From contig DHPI01000059.1 in assembly GCA_002407865.1 (NCBI GenBank), forward strand, positions 1,659-14,323: a DNA stretch of 12,665 bases. Direction: 5' to 3'. Shown piece by piece: positions 1 to 7,200 of the stretch. The stretch's first letter is position 1. Each line of letters starts with the position of its first letter. This DNA is from Spirochaetia bacterium UBA5368. Lineage in GTDB: Bacteria; Spirochaetota; UBA4802; UBA5368. Made by a program: the position numbers and the translations under genes. The notes under the pieces are model-generated. The model was not told the DNA's origin and ran no database searches. It worked only from the letters and a program-made list of their open reading frames with translations.

Positions 1-970
1 ATGTGAGGGGCGACCGGCTCCCGCTGCCGTCGAAACGGTACAGCTCGACCGGGCCTTCGCGTGGCGGCACTTTGCCGATAGCAGTGTCATATCGCTTTTT
101 ATGCCATATTCCCGACATGGCGTCTCGTTCAAATGTGCCGGCGCCGGTTATCGCATACAGGCGGTTTTTGCAGGGAATCAGGCCCGATACCGGATACGGG
201 CCTGCGCCGGCGGCCGGATGCGGAAGGGGTGACCATGTTTTTCCACCGTTACTCGAAACATATATACCGCCGCCGAAATGTAATCCTGCGAAAAGCGCCT
301 TTTCATTTTCAGGGTCGCAGGCGATTGAGGAAATCTCTTCGTAAAATGACGTGTTTGCGGAATACTGTTCCGTGGGGAGGCCGCACGATATCGATTCGAA
401 TATGCCGTTGCGGATTCTGAAAACACCGCTGTGCGACGTGCCCGCGTACATCTCCCCCCGGGGGCCGAAAGCGAGCGAGGTGATGTACAGACTGAAACCA
501 TGACGGCGCATGGGCAGTATCTGCCATGAGGCGCCGCCGTCAAACGATCGGTAGATCTGGTGCTTTGTTGCGAGCGCAAGCGTATCGGGATTGGCGGGAT
601 TGACGGCAAATGCTGAAATCTTTCGATAGTATGAGGGCGGCGCGTGCCTGGCCCTGAACAGGAAGTGCGGCGAATTGATGCTCCGCCAGAAATTTTCCGG
701 CGGCGTTCGCACAAACACGCCCGAGTGCGCGGTAATGCAATACAGGCGCCCGCACGAATCCGCGACAATCCTTACGGGAGCGCATTTTGGCGGAAGACCG
801 GCGCTGTAGTCGATCCAGGTTTTCCCTGAATCGCGTGATTGGAGTATGCCGTTTTTGTGGGCCAGGAGAAAAAAACCGCGTCCTGTGGCGCTCGTGTCGT
901 GTGCGCACATAACGAGAAAGAGCAGGGATGCAAACGTGATATTAAAACCGCGTATTAAACATTTCCTCAT
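1..970 (-). CDS. Secreted Asp-box (BNR/sialidase-type) repeat protein, C-terminal end missing
   Basis: The reading frame is open from the ATG at 970 to the left window edge, giving 323 residues without a stop. The N-terminus (MRKCLIRGFN followed by a hydrophobic run to about residue 23) looks like a signal peptide, so the product is probably exported. Three Asp-box motifs (S-x-D-x-G-x-T-W) are visible: SRDSGKTW at 45-52, SFDGGASW at 142-149 and SSNGGKTW at 239-246, the last with Asp replaced by Asn. Such boxes sit in beta-propeller blades of sialidases, sortilin/VPS10-like and photosystem-assembly-type proteins. Segments such as SGVFVRTP and SGVFRIRNG recur between them. No catalytic sialidase residues can be assigned, so a binding or structural propeller is more likely than an enzyme. 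The start lies inside the end of the helicase gene (29-bp overlap), with no clear ribosome binding site, which suggests translational coupling. Confidence 0.85.
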   Translation of the reverse strand, partial: MRKCLIRGFNITFASLLFLVMCAHDTSATGRGFFLLAHKNGILQSRDSGKTWIDYSAGLPPKCAPVRIVADSCGRLYCITAHSGVFVRTPPENFWRSINSPHFLFRARHAPPSYYRKISAFAVNPANPDTLALATKHQIYRSFDGGASWQILPMRRHGFSLYITSLAFGPRGEMYAGTSHSGVFRIRNGIFESISCGLPTEQYSANTSFYEEISSIACDPENEKALFAGLHFGGGIYVSSNGGKTWSPLPHPAAGAGPYPVSGLIPCKNRLYAITGAGTFERDAMSGIWHKKRYDTAIGKVPPREGPVELYRFDGSGSRSPLT

Positions 971-2618
971 TGAGTATGATGTATGAATACCCCTGCTCAG
1001 TGAGGAATAATTGACGGTTATGAGCAAATTTTTCTTCAACCGTGCTTGATGTGATGATCGTGTAAAAATACGCCCTGTTTTCCCCTTTTTTCGGGCGCAG
1101 TATCCTCCCGAGCCGCTGCGCCTCTTCCTGACGCGACCCGAAGGTGCCCGATACCTGTATGGCGACGTTGGCGTCGGGGAGATCGATCGAGAAATTGGCG
1201 ACCTTCGATACGATGAGCGTTTTTATTTCGCCCTTTTTAAACGCGGAATACAGCAGCTCGCGTTCGGAAACCGGCGTGCTTCCCGTGATGAGCGGAAAAT
1301 TAAACCGCTGGGCGATCGCCTCGAGCTGCGATATATACTGGCCGATTACAAGGATGCTCGAATCGGGATAGTACGCGATAATTCTGCTGACAACATCTAT
1401 TTTTTTCTCATTTTCAGACGCGATACGGAATTTTTCCCTGTCCCTGGCTACCGAATACTGGAACCGCAGCTGCTCGGATAACTCGATGCGTATTTCGGTG
1501 CACAGGGCTTCGGCGATCCAGTTCGCCTTTTCCAGTATTTTCCAGGGCATATCGTATTTTTTCGGGCCGATCAGGCTGAAAACGTCGGTTTCGAGGCCGT
1601 CCTCGCGTATAAGCGTTGCGGTCAGGCCGAGACGCCGCTTCGATTGAATCTCTGACGTCATGCGAAATACCGGCGCGGGAAGCAGGTGCACCTCATCATA
1701 TATAATGAGCCCCCAGTTCTTCGAGGTAAACAGGTTGAAATGGACAAAATCCTCGTTTTTTTTCTTGCGGTAGGTAAGAATGTTGTAGGTGGCGATGGTT
1801 ATCGGTTTAATTTCTTTTCTTTCGCCGGAATATTCGCCTATTATATCGGGAGATACGTCGGTTTTGTTAAGCAGTTCCTCTTTCCACTGGCGCAGCGCGA
1901 CGGTGTTCGTTACGAGCACCAGCGTTGCTGATTGCAGAAGCGCCATAACGCCTATGCCGACAATCGTTTTTCCGGCCCCGCATGGCAGCACGATTACGCC
2001 GCTGCCGCCCTCCGGGCCGCCGCCGCGGTGGAACGCGTTAACGGCGCTTGTCTGATAATCGCGTATCACAAACGGCACGTTGTTTAACAGTTCGCGCTTC
2101 AGGCTGATGGGGCAGGGATCGCCTTCCTCGTATCCCGCGAGGTCTTCCACGGGGAAGCCCAGTTTGATGAGTGCCTGCTTTATGTGGCCGCGCAGGCTGC
2201 CCTTGATTCTTGCCGTCGTATCGTCAATGATGCAGTCGATATACGTGGCTATCCGTTTCTCCCGTACGATTTCTGTAAAAATCAGCGCATCGGACGAGGT
2301 GAGCAGAAGCTCGCCGTCTTTTTTTTTAAGTTTAATGAGGCCGTACCGCTTCATCTGTTCGCCGATAGTCACGAGGACGGTTTCGGGAATATCGTATCGG
2401 GAATATTTCTTCAATGCCTCCAGAATCGTCTCAGTCTTTAAGCCGGACGCCGCGGCATTCCACAGGGACAGAGGTGTTACCCTGTACGTGTGTATGTGTT
2501 CGGGGCTTTTCTCGAGTTCCGCGAATGGAGATATTGAGTCCCGCGCGCTTTCAAACTCGGGATTATTGACCTCGAGCAGAATGGTGTTGTCGCTCTGAAC
2601 AATAATCGGTTTTGACAT
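942..2618 (-). CDS. xpb: XPB/Ssl2-type superfamily 2 DNA helicase
   Basis: This 558-residue protein has the complete motor of the XPB (ERCC3/Ssl2/Rad25) family, ATP-dependent DNA translocases linked to repair and DNA opening. RDYQ lies at 186-189, Walker A (GAGKT) at 214-218, motif II DEVH at 308-311, motif III TAT at 333-335, and the XPB-specific R-E-D triad immediately after it at 338-340. Motif VI (QRLGRILR) is at 501-508. The roughly 180 N-terminal residues match the place of the XPB damage-recognition and accessory region. The length is typical for bacterial and archaeal XPB (about 450-560 residues). The start at MSKPIIV follows the SRPBCC stop by 5 bp and lacks a good Shine-Dalgarno, so coupled translation is likely. 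XPB is patchily distributed in bacteria and is known from spirochaetes and actinobacteria. I see no nuclease partner (the archaeal Bax1 type) next to it. Confidence 0.95.
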   Translation of the reverse strand: MSKPIIVQSDNTILLEVNNPEFESARDSISPFAELEKSPEHIHTYRVTPLSLWNAAASGLKTETILEALKKYSRYDIPETVLVTIGEQMKRYGLIKLKKKDGELLLTSSDALIFTEIVREKRIATYIDCIIDDTTARIKGSLRGHIKQALIKLGFPVEDLAGYEEGDPCPISLKRELLNNVPFVIRDYQTSAVNAFHRGGGPEGGSGVIVLPCGAGKTIVGIGVMALLQSATLVLVTNTVALRQWKEELLNKTDVSPDIIGEYSGERKEIKPITIATYNILTYRKKKNEDFVHFNLFTSKNWGLIIYDEVHLLPAPVFRMTSEIQSKRRLGLTATLIREDGLETDVFSLIGPKKYDMPWKILEKANWIAEALCTEIRIELSEQLRFQYSVARDREKFRIASENEKKIDVVSRIIAYYPDSSILVIGQYISQLEAIAQRFNFPLITGSTPVSERELLYSAFKKGEIKTLIVSKVANFSIDLPDANVAIQVSGTFGSRQEEAQRLGRILRPKKGENRAYFYTIITSSTVEEKFAHNRQLFLTEQGYSYIILNEEMFNTRF

Positions 2619-2623
2619 GTCAA

Positions 2624-3058
2624 TCAGTCGTCCGGGGATGTTGTATTCAGAATCGTCAGCTCTTTTTCGATCCGTTTCTTCAGGAAAGGAGACAGCACTG
2701 CCTGGATGGCGCTTCCGGTAAGGCCTCCGGCCAGTTTTATGTCAAATCTTATTGTAACGTGTGTAAACTCGCCCGCCGCTCGCAGCGTGTACGCGCACTC
2801 ATATGTTGTGAAGCCGCCGCGTATCTGCTTTAATTCGGCAAATTTTCCGGGCTGCGTCATGTATTTCAAACGCGTGGGAACAGTAATCCATAACGGAAGA
2901 TGGATCATGGCATCCAGTATTTGCAGGCCCGCCTCGTTTCGCACAATCGAATACTTCGCCAACTCCTTTTTGATCATTGCGAGGGCCCGAACATCCTCGA
3001 TTTTTTTAAAAACCTTTTCAGGCGGCAGCGGCAATGTTGCCTCTCGGACAATCAGCAT
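2624..3058 (-). CDS. Small SRPBCC/START-like (polyketide cyclase/COQ10-type) domain protein
   Basis: This is a 144-residue single-domain protein. The N-terminus (beta strand, then LPLPPEKVFKKIEDV at about 10-24) is the typical SRPBCC opening, in which a proline-rich turn leads into the first helix. Central alternating strands (ECAYTL, VTIRFDIKLAG) and a long C-terminal helix (FLKKRIEKEL) complete the helix-grip fold. The family binds hydrophobic ligands in a deep pocket; some members are cyclases, lipid carriers or stress-related proteins, and the ligand cannot be read from sequence. There is no signal peptide, so it is probably cytoplasmic. An in-frame TAA lies two codons upstream, so translation starts at 3058 or later. 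It is the first full gene of the helicase operon. Its own Shine-Dalgarno is poor, and a mini-ORF with a good one ends just before it. Confidence 0.75.
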   Translation of the reverse strand: MLIVREATLPLPPEKVFKKIEDVRALAMIKKELAKYSIVRNEAGLQILDAMIHLPLWITVPTRLKYMTQPGKFAELKQIRGGFTTYECAYTLRAAGEFTHVTIRFDIKLAGGLTGSAIQAVLSPFLKKRIEKELTILNTTSPDD

Positions 3059-3061
3059 CGT

Positions 3062-3100
3062 TTAATAGCCCGTCAGGTTAAATTTTTCATGGATACGCAT
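3062..3100 (-). CDS. Possible 12-residue leader peptide ahead of the SRPBCC-helicase operon
   Basis: The mini-ORF encodes MRIHEKFNLTGY. It has a clear Shine-Dalgarno (GAGGAAAG at 3107-3114 on the minus strand, 5 nt before the ATG). Its TAA stop is only 3 nt from the ATG of the SRPBCC gene, which lacks a good binding site of its own. This geometry fits reinitiation or translational coupling. The codons show no run of one amino acid, so a classical amino-acid attenuator is not supported. It may be a chance ORF. Confidence 0.3.
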   Translation of the reverse strand: MRIHEKFNLTGY

Positions 3101-3148
3101 GTCAACTTTCCTCTTCAGCTGAAATAGTAGCCACTTTAATTCATCAAA

Positions 3149-3169
3149 AAATAATATTTATTATTATTT
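3149..3169. repeat. AT-only inverted repeat in the leader of the helicase operon
   Basis: Perfect 8-bp arms AAATAATA (3149-3156) and TATTATTT (3162-3169) are separated by 5 nt. On the minus strand the stem is followed by a run of T. It lies between the promoter at 3197-3225 and the first gene, so it would be in the 5' UTR. An AT-only stem is too weak to be a convincing terminator. An operator or chance AT richness are both possible. Confidence 0.4.
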
Positions 3170-3196
3170 AAATGTACTGCTTTCAGGCAAAGGGCG

Positions 3197-3225
3197 AGTA
3201 TGGTATAGTTGCGGCATTTTGTCAA
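3197..3225 (-). promoter_or_regulatory. Sigma70-type promoter for the SRPBCC-XPB-BNR operon
   Basis: On the minus strand a perfect -35 box TTGACA (3225-3220) is followed after exactly 17 bp by CATACT (3202-3197, four of six consensus bases). Transcription would begin near 3190, leaving about 90 nt of leader before the mini-ORF. It is divergent from the hydrolase promoter. Confidence 0.65.
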
Positions 3226-3291
3226 ATGATTTCCCGCCATCATTGAATTGAGGCAGGGAGGCAGGGTGCTCTCAAAGATGATATTAATTAC

Positions 3292-3318
3292 TTGCGCTTA
3301 TGAATCGTTTGTTATAAT
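3292..3318 (+). promoter_or_regulatory. Sigma70-type promoter for the deacetylase-like gene
   Basis: A perfect -10 TATAAT lies at 3313-3318. The -35 is weaker: TTGCGC at 3292-3297 (15-bp spacer) or TTACTT at 3288-3293 (19-bp spacer). Predicted transcription start is near 3325, giving a leader of about 50 nt. A small inverted repeat (ATTTAT at 3333-3338, ATAAAT at 3343-3348) lies just downstream and could be an operator, but this is weak. Confidence 0.55.
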
Positions 3319-3364
3319 ATAACTAATTTAATATTTATGATGATAAATGTGGACGATCCGGCAC

Positions 3365-3369
3365 GGAGG
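3365..3369 (+). promoter_or_regulatory. Shine-Dalgarno that fixes the deacetylase-like gene start
   Basis: GGAGG ends 6 nt before the ATG at 3376. The upstream in-frame ATG at 3337 has no such site and would add 13 residues (MMINVDDPARRPT) with no family counterpart, so 3376 is preferred. Confidence 0.8.
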
Positions 3370-3375
3370 CCCACC

Positions 3376-4323
3376 ATGAGGCAAACGGCATATCTTTACG
3401 ATGATATATTTCTTCAACACGATACCGGGTCGGGGCATCCTGAGCGGTCCGAACGATTGACCGCCATCCACAGAAAAATGCGGTCGTCGCCGTGTTTTAA
3501 CAATCTTCTGCGCGTCTATGCGGACAGACCTGCGGATATAAAGCAGGTCGAACTCACTCACCGCCGTGATTATATACTGCGGGCACAGCGGGAAATCGAA
3601 TCGGGCGCGGCGTATTTCGATTCGATAGACAACACGGTATGCCGTCAGACCTTCAATGTGGCGCTGCATGCTGTCGGCGGGTGCGTCGCCATGTGCGATA
3701 TCGTTATGAGCGGCGCCGCTGAAAACGGTTTCTGCGTAATACGCCCCCCGGGCCATCATGCGGGTGAAAGCTCCGCGGCGGGATTCTGCCTCTTCAACAA
3801 TATCGCGATTGCGACGAGATATGTGCAGCGCAGATACGGCGCACGGAAAGTCGGTATCGTTGACTGGGACGTGCATCATGGTAACGGAACGCAGGATCTT
3901 TTTGATTATGACAAGTCAGTGTACTATATCAGCCTGCACCAGTACCCATATTATCCAGGCACCGGCTCCGAGATGGAATGCGGACTTGGCGAGGGGATCG
4001 GCTATACCTTGAATGTCCCGATGAAGTCAGGGGCGGGGGATGCCGAGTATCTTCAGGCTTTCAGGCGGCATGTGCTGCCTGCGATTGAGTCCTTTCGACC
4101 GGATGTTCTTATGATATCCGCGGGTTTTGATGCGCACAGGGATGACCCGATTTCTTCAATAAATCTCAGCATTGATATGTATTACGTTTTTACGCAAATG
4201 CTGAAGAATCTCGCGCGGCGTTATTGTGGCGGAAAACTCATCGCGATCCTTGAAGGGGGATACAATACAGACGTTTGCGCCGCGGGCGTTGAAAGGGTAA
4301 TTACGGCTATGACGGAGGAATGA
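3376..4323 (+). CDS. Class II histone-deacetylase-like hydrolase (AcuC / acetylpolyamine amidohydrolase superfamily)
   Basis: A 315-residue zinc-dependent deacetylase of the arginase/deacetylase fold. Diagnostic segments appear in order: HPERSERL (21-28), PPGHHAG with the catalytic His pair (124-130), FCLFNN (137-142), and DWDVHHGNG with zinc ligands Asp165 and His167 (163-171). These are followed by YPGTG (193-197), SAGFDAH with the third zinc ligand Asp252 (248-254), and LEGGY with the transition-state Tyr296 (292-296). All active-site residues are present, so it should be active. Bacterial relatives remove acetyl groups from acetyl-lysine (AcuC on acetyl-CoA synthetase) or from acetylated polyamines; the substrate cannot be chosen from sequence. 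It has no signal peptide and is cytoplasmic. No acuA acetyltransferase or acetyl-CoA synthetase gene is nearby. It is transcribed alone and converges on the CapA-family gene with 34 bp between the stops. Confidence 0.95.
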   Translation: MRQTAYLYDDIFLQHDTGSGHPERSERLTAIHRKMRSSPCFNNLLRVYADRPADIKQVELTHRRDYILRAQREIESGAAYFDSIDNTVCRQTFNVALHAVGGCVAMCDIVMSGAAENGFCVIRPPGHHAGESSAAGFCLFNNIAIATRYVQRRYGARKVGIVDWDVHHGNGTQDLFDYDKSVYYISLHQYPYYPGTGSEMECGLGEGIGYTLNVPMKSGAGDAEYLQAFRRHVLPAIESFRPDVLMISAGFDAHRDDPISSINLSIDMYYVFTQMLKNLARRYCGGKLIAILEGGYNTDVCAAGVERVITAMTEE

Positions 4324-4343
4324 TGTGAACACGCATGCGTATC

Positions 4344-4365
4344 CGCGCCTCGCGATCTTATTTTT
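4344..4365 (+). terminator. Weak intrinsic terminator after the deacetylase-like gene
   Basis: A short CGCG-CCT-CGCG hairpin (4344-4354) is followed by ATCTTATTTTT. The 4-bp stem is short, and the T run lies inside the 3' end of the convergent gene. A perfect palindrome ACGCATGCGT (4331-4340) sits just before it. Confidence 0.3.
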
Positions 4366-5455
4366 CGTGTGGCGTACTATCTATTGCCGGAGTGATGAAT
4401 TCATATACGCACGAACCATCCGCGATAACGGCATTTTTCGGGAAGTCAGAGCCCAGCGGCCGCGATATGTCGATAAGATGCCGCAGCAGCGTGTCGGCGT
4501 CATTGCCGCTCATCAGCCGTGGCTGAAACCTGCTGGCGGCGTCCTTGTTGCCGTTCACCGCATAGACTGTCAATGAAGCAAGACGTCCGCCTTTAATCCA
4601 TAGAGCTGCGACGATGTTGTCTCTCCCGTTTTCGTTTGTCGATCCGAAAAGAAAGTTGCCGAGGGAATAGAAAATCGGTTTTTTACGGTAAATTTCCACG
4701 CCCTGGTACACGTGCGAATGGTGGCCTATAACGGCGTCGGCCCCGCTGTCAATGACGGCATGTGCGAGATCAATCTGGCCCTGTGTCGGATAATCCGAAT
4801 ATTCGTCTCCCCAGTGAAGAACAACGATGATAATGTCATTGTAATTCCGCAGGCGCTGGATATCCTTTCTGATAGCGTCCGCAGACGCCATCGCGAGACC
4901 TGGGGATGTGCGGGTCGCGTACGTGTCGGCATACCCGATATTTGTATAGGCCGAAATAGCTATCCGCGATGAGTTAATTACGGCCAGTACGGGCAGGTGG
5001 GCATCATCATAATCAAGTCCCGCACCGGTCGACCTGATGCCGTTTTTCGCAAGAATGGCGGCCGTATTCAGCATGGCGTCCATGCCGAAATCCAGCATGT
5101 GATTGTTGGCAAGCGAGACGCCGCGAATCGACCCGCGAACGAGCACTTCCACTGATTCTGGTTCCGCAAGGAAAATATACTTTTTATCAATATGCGGCTC
5201 GCCGGTGGACGAAACAGGACACTCGAGATTACAGAAACAGTAATCGAACGAGCTGAGAAATCCGCTGATTTTTTTTAGCGGATACGCATACCCCTCTTTT
5301 GCGCAGACGTCCCTGATGCCCCAGTCGAGCATAACGTCGCCGCAGAAAAGCAGCCGCGCCTCATTGTCCGCGTGCGTGCCGTACAGCGTTGCGCACCCGG
5401 CTGCAATGACGCATGCAGCGATCAATGTCAGTACTATGTATATCCGCCGTTTCAT
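4358..5455 (-). CDS. CapA-family (PGA_cap) metallophosphatase-fold lipoprotein
   Basis: This 365-residue protein carries the full set of CapA-family motifs: GDVM (39-42), NLE (76-78), NNHxxDxG (117-124), HWGDE (214-218), GHHSH (244-248) and SLGNF (264-268). The family has a calcineurin-like metallophosphatase fold. Its founder CapA takes part in poly-gamma-glutamate capsule synthesis in Bacillus, but most bacterial homologues stand alone with unknown substrate. The N-terminus (MKRR, then a hydrophobic run) ends in the lipobox IAAGC, so Cys21 is the likely lipidated residue; Cys15 (LIAAC) is an alternative. The product is thus an envelope lipoprotein. No capB, capC or capE gene is visible, so a role in polyglutamate synthesis is not supported. 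No clear Shine-Dalgarno precedes the ATG, but its position at the start of the signal peptide is convincing. Confidence 0.9.
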   Translation of the reverse strand: MKRRIYIVLTLIAACVIAAGCATLYGTHADNEARLLFCGDVMLDWGIRDVCAKEGYAYPLKKISGFLSSFDYCFCNLECPVSSTGEPHIDKKYIFLAEPESVEVLVRGSIRGVSLANNHMLDFGMDAMLNTAAILAKNGIRSTGAGLDYDDAHLPVLAVINSSRIAISAYTNIGYADTYATRTSPGLAMASADAIRKDIQRLRNYNDIIIVVLHWGDEYSDYPTQGQIDLAHAVIDSGADAVIGHHSHVYQGVEIYRKKPIFYSLGNFLFGSTNENGRDNIVAALWIKGGRLASLTVYAVNGNKDAASRFQPRLMSGNDADTLLRHLIDISRPLGSDFPKNAVIADGSCVYEFITPAIDSTPHEK

Positions 5456-5488
5456 TTGCAGTAATACGCTCTGTATGCTTTGAATGCT

Positions 5489-5515
5489 CGTATACGGGAT
5501 GTATCGTTATGTCAA
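5489..5515 (-). promoter_or_regulatory. Candidate promoter for the CapA-family gene
   Basis: On the minus strand a perfect -35 TTGACA (5515-5510) is followed by TATACG (5494-5489) with a short 15-bp spacer; with a 17-bp spacer the -10 would be TACGAG. It lies about 35-60 bp upstream of the ATG, which suits a separate transcript from the upstream three-gene operon. Confidence 0.45.
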
Positions 5516-5530
5516 GTATTTCACTCGTTC

Positions 5531-5556
5531 AAAAAAACGGGCGGATCGTGCCGGTC
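5531..5556 (-). terminator. Probable intrinsic terminator of the lamin-tail/HHH/barrel operon
   Basis: On the minus strand GACCGGC (5556-5550) pairs with GCCCGTT (5542-5536) across a 7-nt loop, with one C-C mismatch and one G-T pair. A run of T follows (the seven A on the plus strand at 5531-5537). It lies about 36 bp after the barrel gene stop and just before the CapA promoter. Confidence 0.4.
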
Positions 5557-5592
5557 GGCTGGCTGCGAAAAAGGGGGATGTGCGTGCGCCGC

Positions 5593-7200
5593 TTAGAATG
5601 TGCCGCTCGCCATCATTTCAATGCGTCTTCGCATCGTGCAGCCGCCCGCATACTGGCGCATGTATCTCAGGGACGCCTGCACAGATTCATAGCGCATGCT
5701 CGCGTTTGCGATAACGATATCCGTTGTTTTCTGGATATTCGTTCCGGGAATGGATGACTGTTCCATTGGCGAAATAACGGCATAAATGTTGTTGCCGTAT
5801 CCGATCAGCGCGTGACGATATTCGCAGTCGAAACGCCAGCGGCGTGTGGGCAGCAGGCATACGCCTGTGCCCGCCATCGCGGAATATGGCGCGGGATTGG
5901 CGCGCTGATACAGCAGCGACCAGCTCATGCGTACGCGGTCTGTCAGCACAAGCTCGGCATCGTGTGAGATCTGCAATCTGGATAGTTTTGTCCCCTCGGT
6001 TTTTTCGTAGTGCTTTACGAAGCATCGCAGCGCCCGAATGCGTTTCCCCCTGTACGCCGCATATGCCTGTTCCCTGCGAGTGACGGGCAATTCATCTGCG
6101 CCGTGTGCCGCCAGCAGCTTTTTTTCAATGCTGAGCAGCGACCCGAGCGTACATGCCGCGGCAGGCCTGTACGTTATATCGAAAAAACAGCCCTGCGCGG
6201 GGCCGCTTGCACCGGGTGCTGCGGAACAGGGCGCGTAATACTTGACATTCGTATTTCTGCCGGTTGCGGATAGCGTGAAAAACGGGGAGTCAAGCGATAT
6301 GCCGCAGAGGACGCCATCGCCGTAGATAGCACGCTGCTTGCTTTCGTCACGTTCCACTGTTCGCGCTGTCAGCGCATATTCGCAGAACATTGAGAGTACG
6401 TTGTCGCTGTAGCGCACGAGAATTGCGCTGCCCGCCGCCGCTGACGTCCCGACACGATGACATCCAATGTTCTCGGCGTCCCATGCGAGGGTGTTGTTGC
6501 CGCCTGGCGTATGCATGCGCAGGTATACCGATGATAGCTGCACTGCGATGTGGTCGAGCGCGAATACCGTGAGCATGGCGCCTGTGGTGCGTATAACGAC
6601 GGGCTCGGAATGGGTGTACGTACGGTCGACAGATCCGCCGATTGTCGTTGGCGAGCTGCCGGTTTCCCTGCGATTGTAATCGTTTTCGCTGATGAAACGC
6701 GTTGCATCCGAGTAAAATACATCAAGCGACAGCTTCGTATTCCACAATCCATACCCGGCGGACAGCGCGATACCGCTGAAAGAACCTGCCGGATTTCCGG
6801 TGCACGATGGCCGGAATGTCGATGATAAATACTCCGGCGATGCCGCGGTAAAAATGTCAGGGTTGAACGGATTGCGTTTGCCGACGATAAGGCCGCTGCC
6901 GAATGACGCATGAAAATTTCCTATTATAAGCGATAGATGGGGAGAGATGTCGCCAAGTACGCAATTCCAGGTATGTGTTCTGCTCCCTGTGCGTTCGAGA
7001 TACATCCATGCCGTGTTGATGCTGCTTGCGCCGCCGAACCGGGCGCCGGTTTTTATCCTGTAAAAATCGTATTCCGCATTCTCGTAATCGATTGCGTCAT
7101 TTCTGTATTCACCCTGCACATACATCTCCGTCCCGTCGACGTGTGCAATCCAGAACACACAACGCATTATAACGATAAGGATTACAATATACCGGCGCAT
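5593..7200 (-). CDS. Predicted outer-membrane beta-barrel protein
   Basis: This 535-residue protein has an N-terminal signal sequence (MRRY plus a hydrophobic run, cleavage perhaps near residue 22-23) and a body of alternating aromatic and polar strands. It ends in GTF; a C-terminal Phe is the usual signal for outer-membrane barrel assembly by BamA. A segment at about 92-112, GNFHASFGSGLIVGKRN, resembles the G-x-Y-x-x-x-FG-x-GL-x-x-G pattern I associate with barrels of helix-hairpin-helix outer-membrane proteins in Bacteroidetes and relatives, where HHH repeats and a barrel share one chain. Here the HHH sits in the neighbouring gene instead. The start overlaps the end of the HHH gene by 19 bp and has no clear Shine-Dalgarno, so coupled translation is likely. 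The transported or bound partner is unknown. It is the last gene of the operon. Confidence 0.75.
   Translation of the reverse strand: MRRYIVILIVIMRCVFWIAHVDGTEMYVQGEYRNDAIDYENAEYDFYRIKTGARFGGASSINTAWMYLERTGSRTHTWNCVLGDISPHLSLIIGNFHASFGSGLIVGKRNPFNPDIFTAASPEYLSSTFRPSCTGNPAGSFSGIALSAGYGLWNTKLSLDVFYSDATRFISENDYNRRETGSSPTTIGGSVDRTYTHSEPVVIRTTGAMLTVFALDHIAVQLSSVYLRMHTPGGNNTLAWDAENIGCHRVGTSAAAGSAILVRYSDNVLSMFCEYALTARTVERDESKQRAIYGDGVLCGISLDSPFFTLSATGRNTNVKYYAPCSAAPGASGPAQGCFFDITYRPAAACTLGSLLSIEKKLLAAHGADELPVTRREQAYAAYRGKRIRALRCFVKHYEKTEGTKLSRLQISHDAELVLTDRVRMSWSLLYQRANPAPYSAMAGTGVCLLPTRRWRFDCEYRHALIGYGNNIYAVISPMEQSSIPGTNIQKTTDIVIANASMRYESVQASLRYMRQYAGGCTMRRRIEMMASGTF

Noticed and set aside
178..908. 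Minus-strand frames of 196 and 122 residues in the left part
   Set aside because: They are rich in Arg, Ser, Pro and Cys with no domain, and lie in other frames of the Asp-box gene, whose frame carries a signal peptide and three Asp boxes.
2080..2598. 172-residue plus-strand frame inside the helicase region
   Set aside because: It is antisense to conserved helicase sequence and is Ser/Arg-rich without a domain.
3250..3267. Short tandem GGCAGGGA/GGCAGGGT repeat between the divergent promoters
   Set aside because: Two 8-bp copies with one mismatch are too little to claim function.
3337..3375. Upstream ATG start for the deacetylase-like gene
   Set aside because: There is no ribosome binding site and no family match for the extra residues, whereas GGAGG precedes the ATG at 3376.
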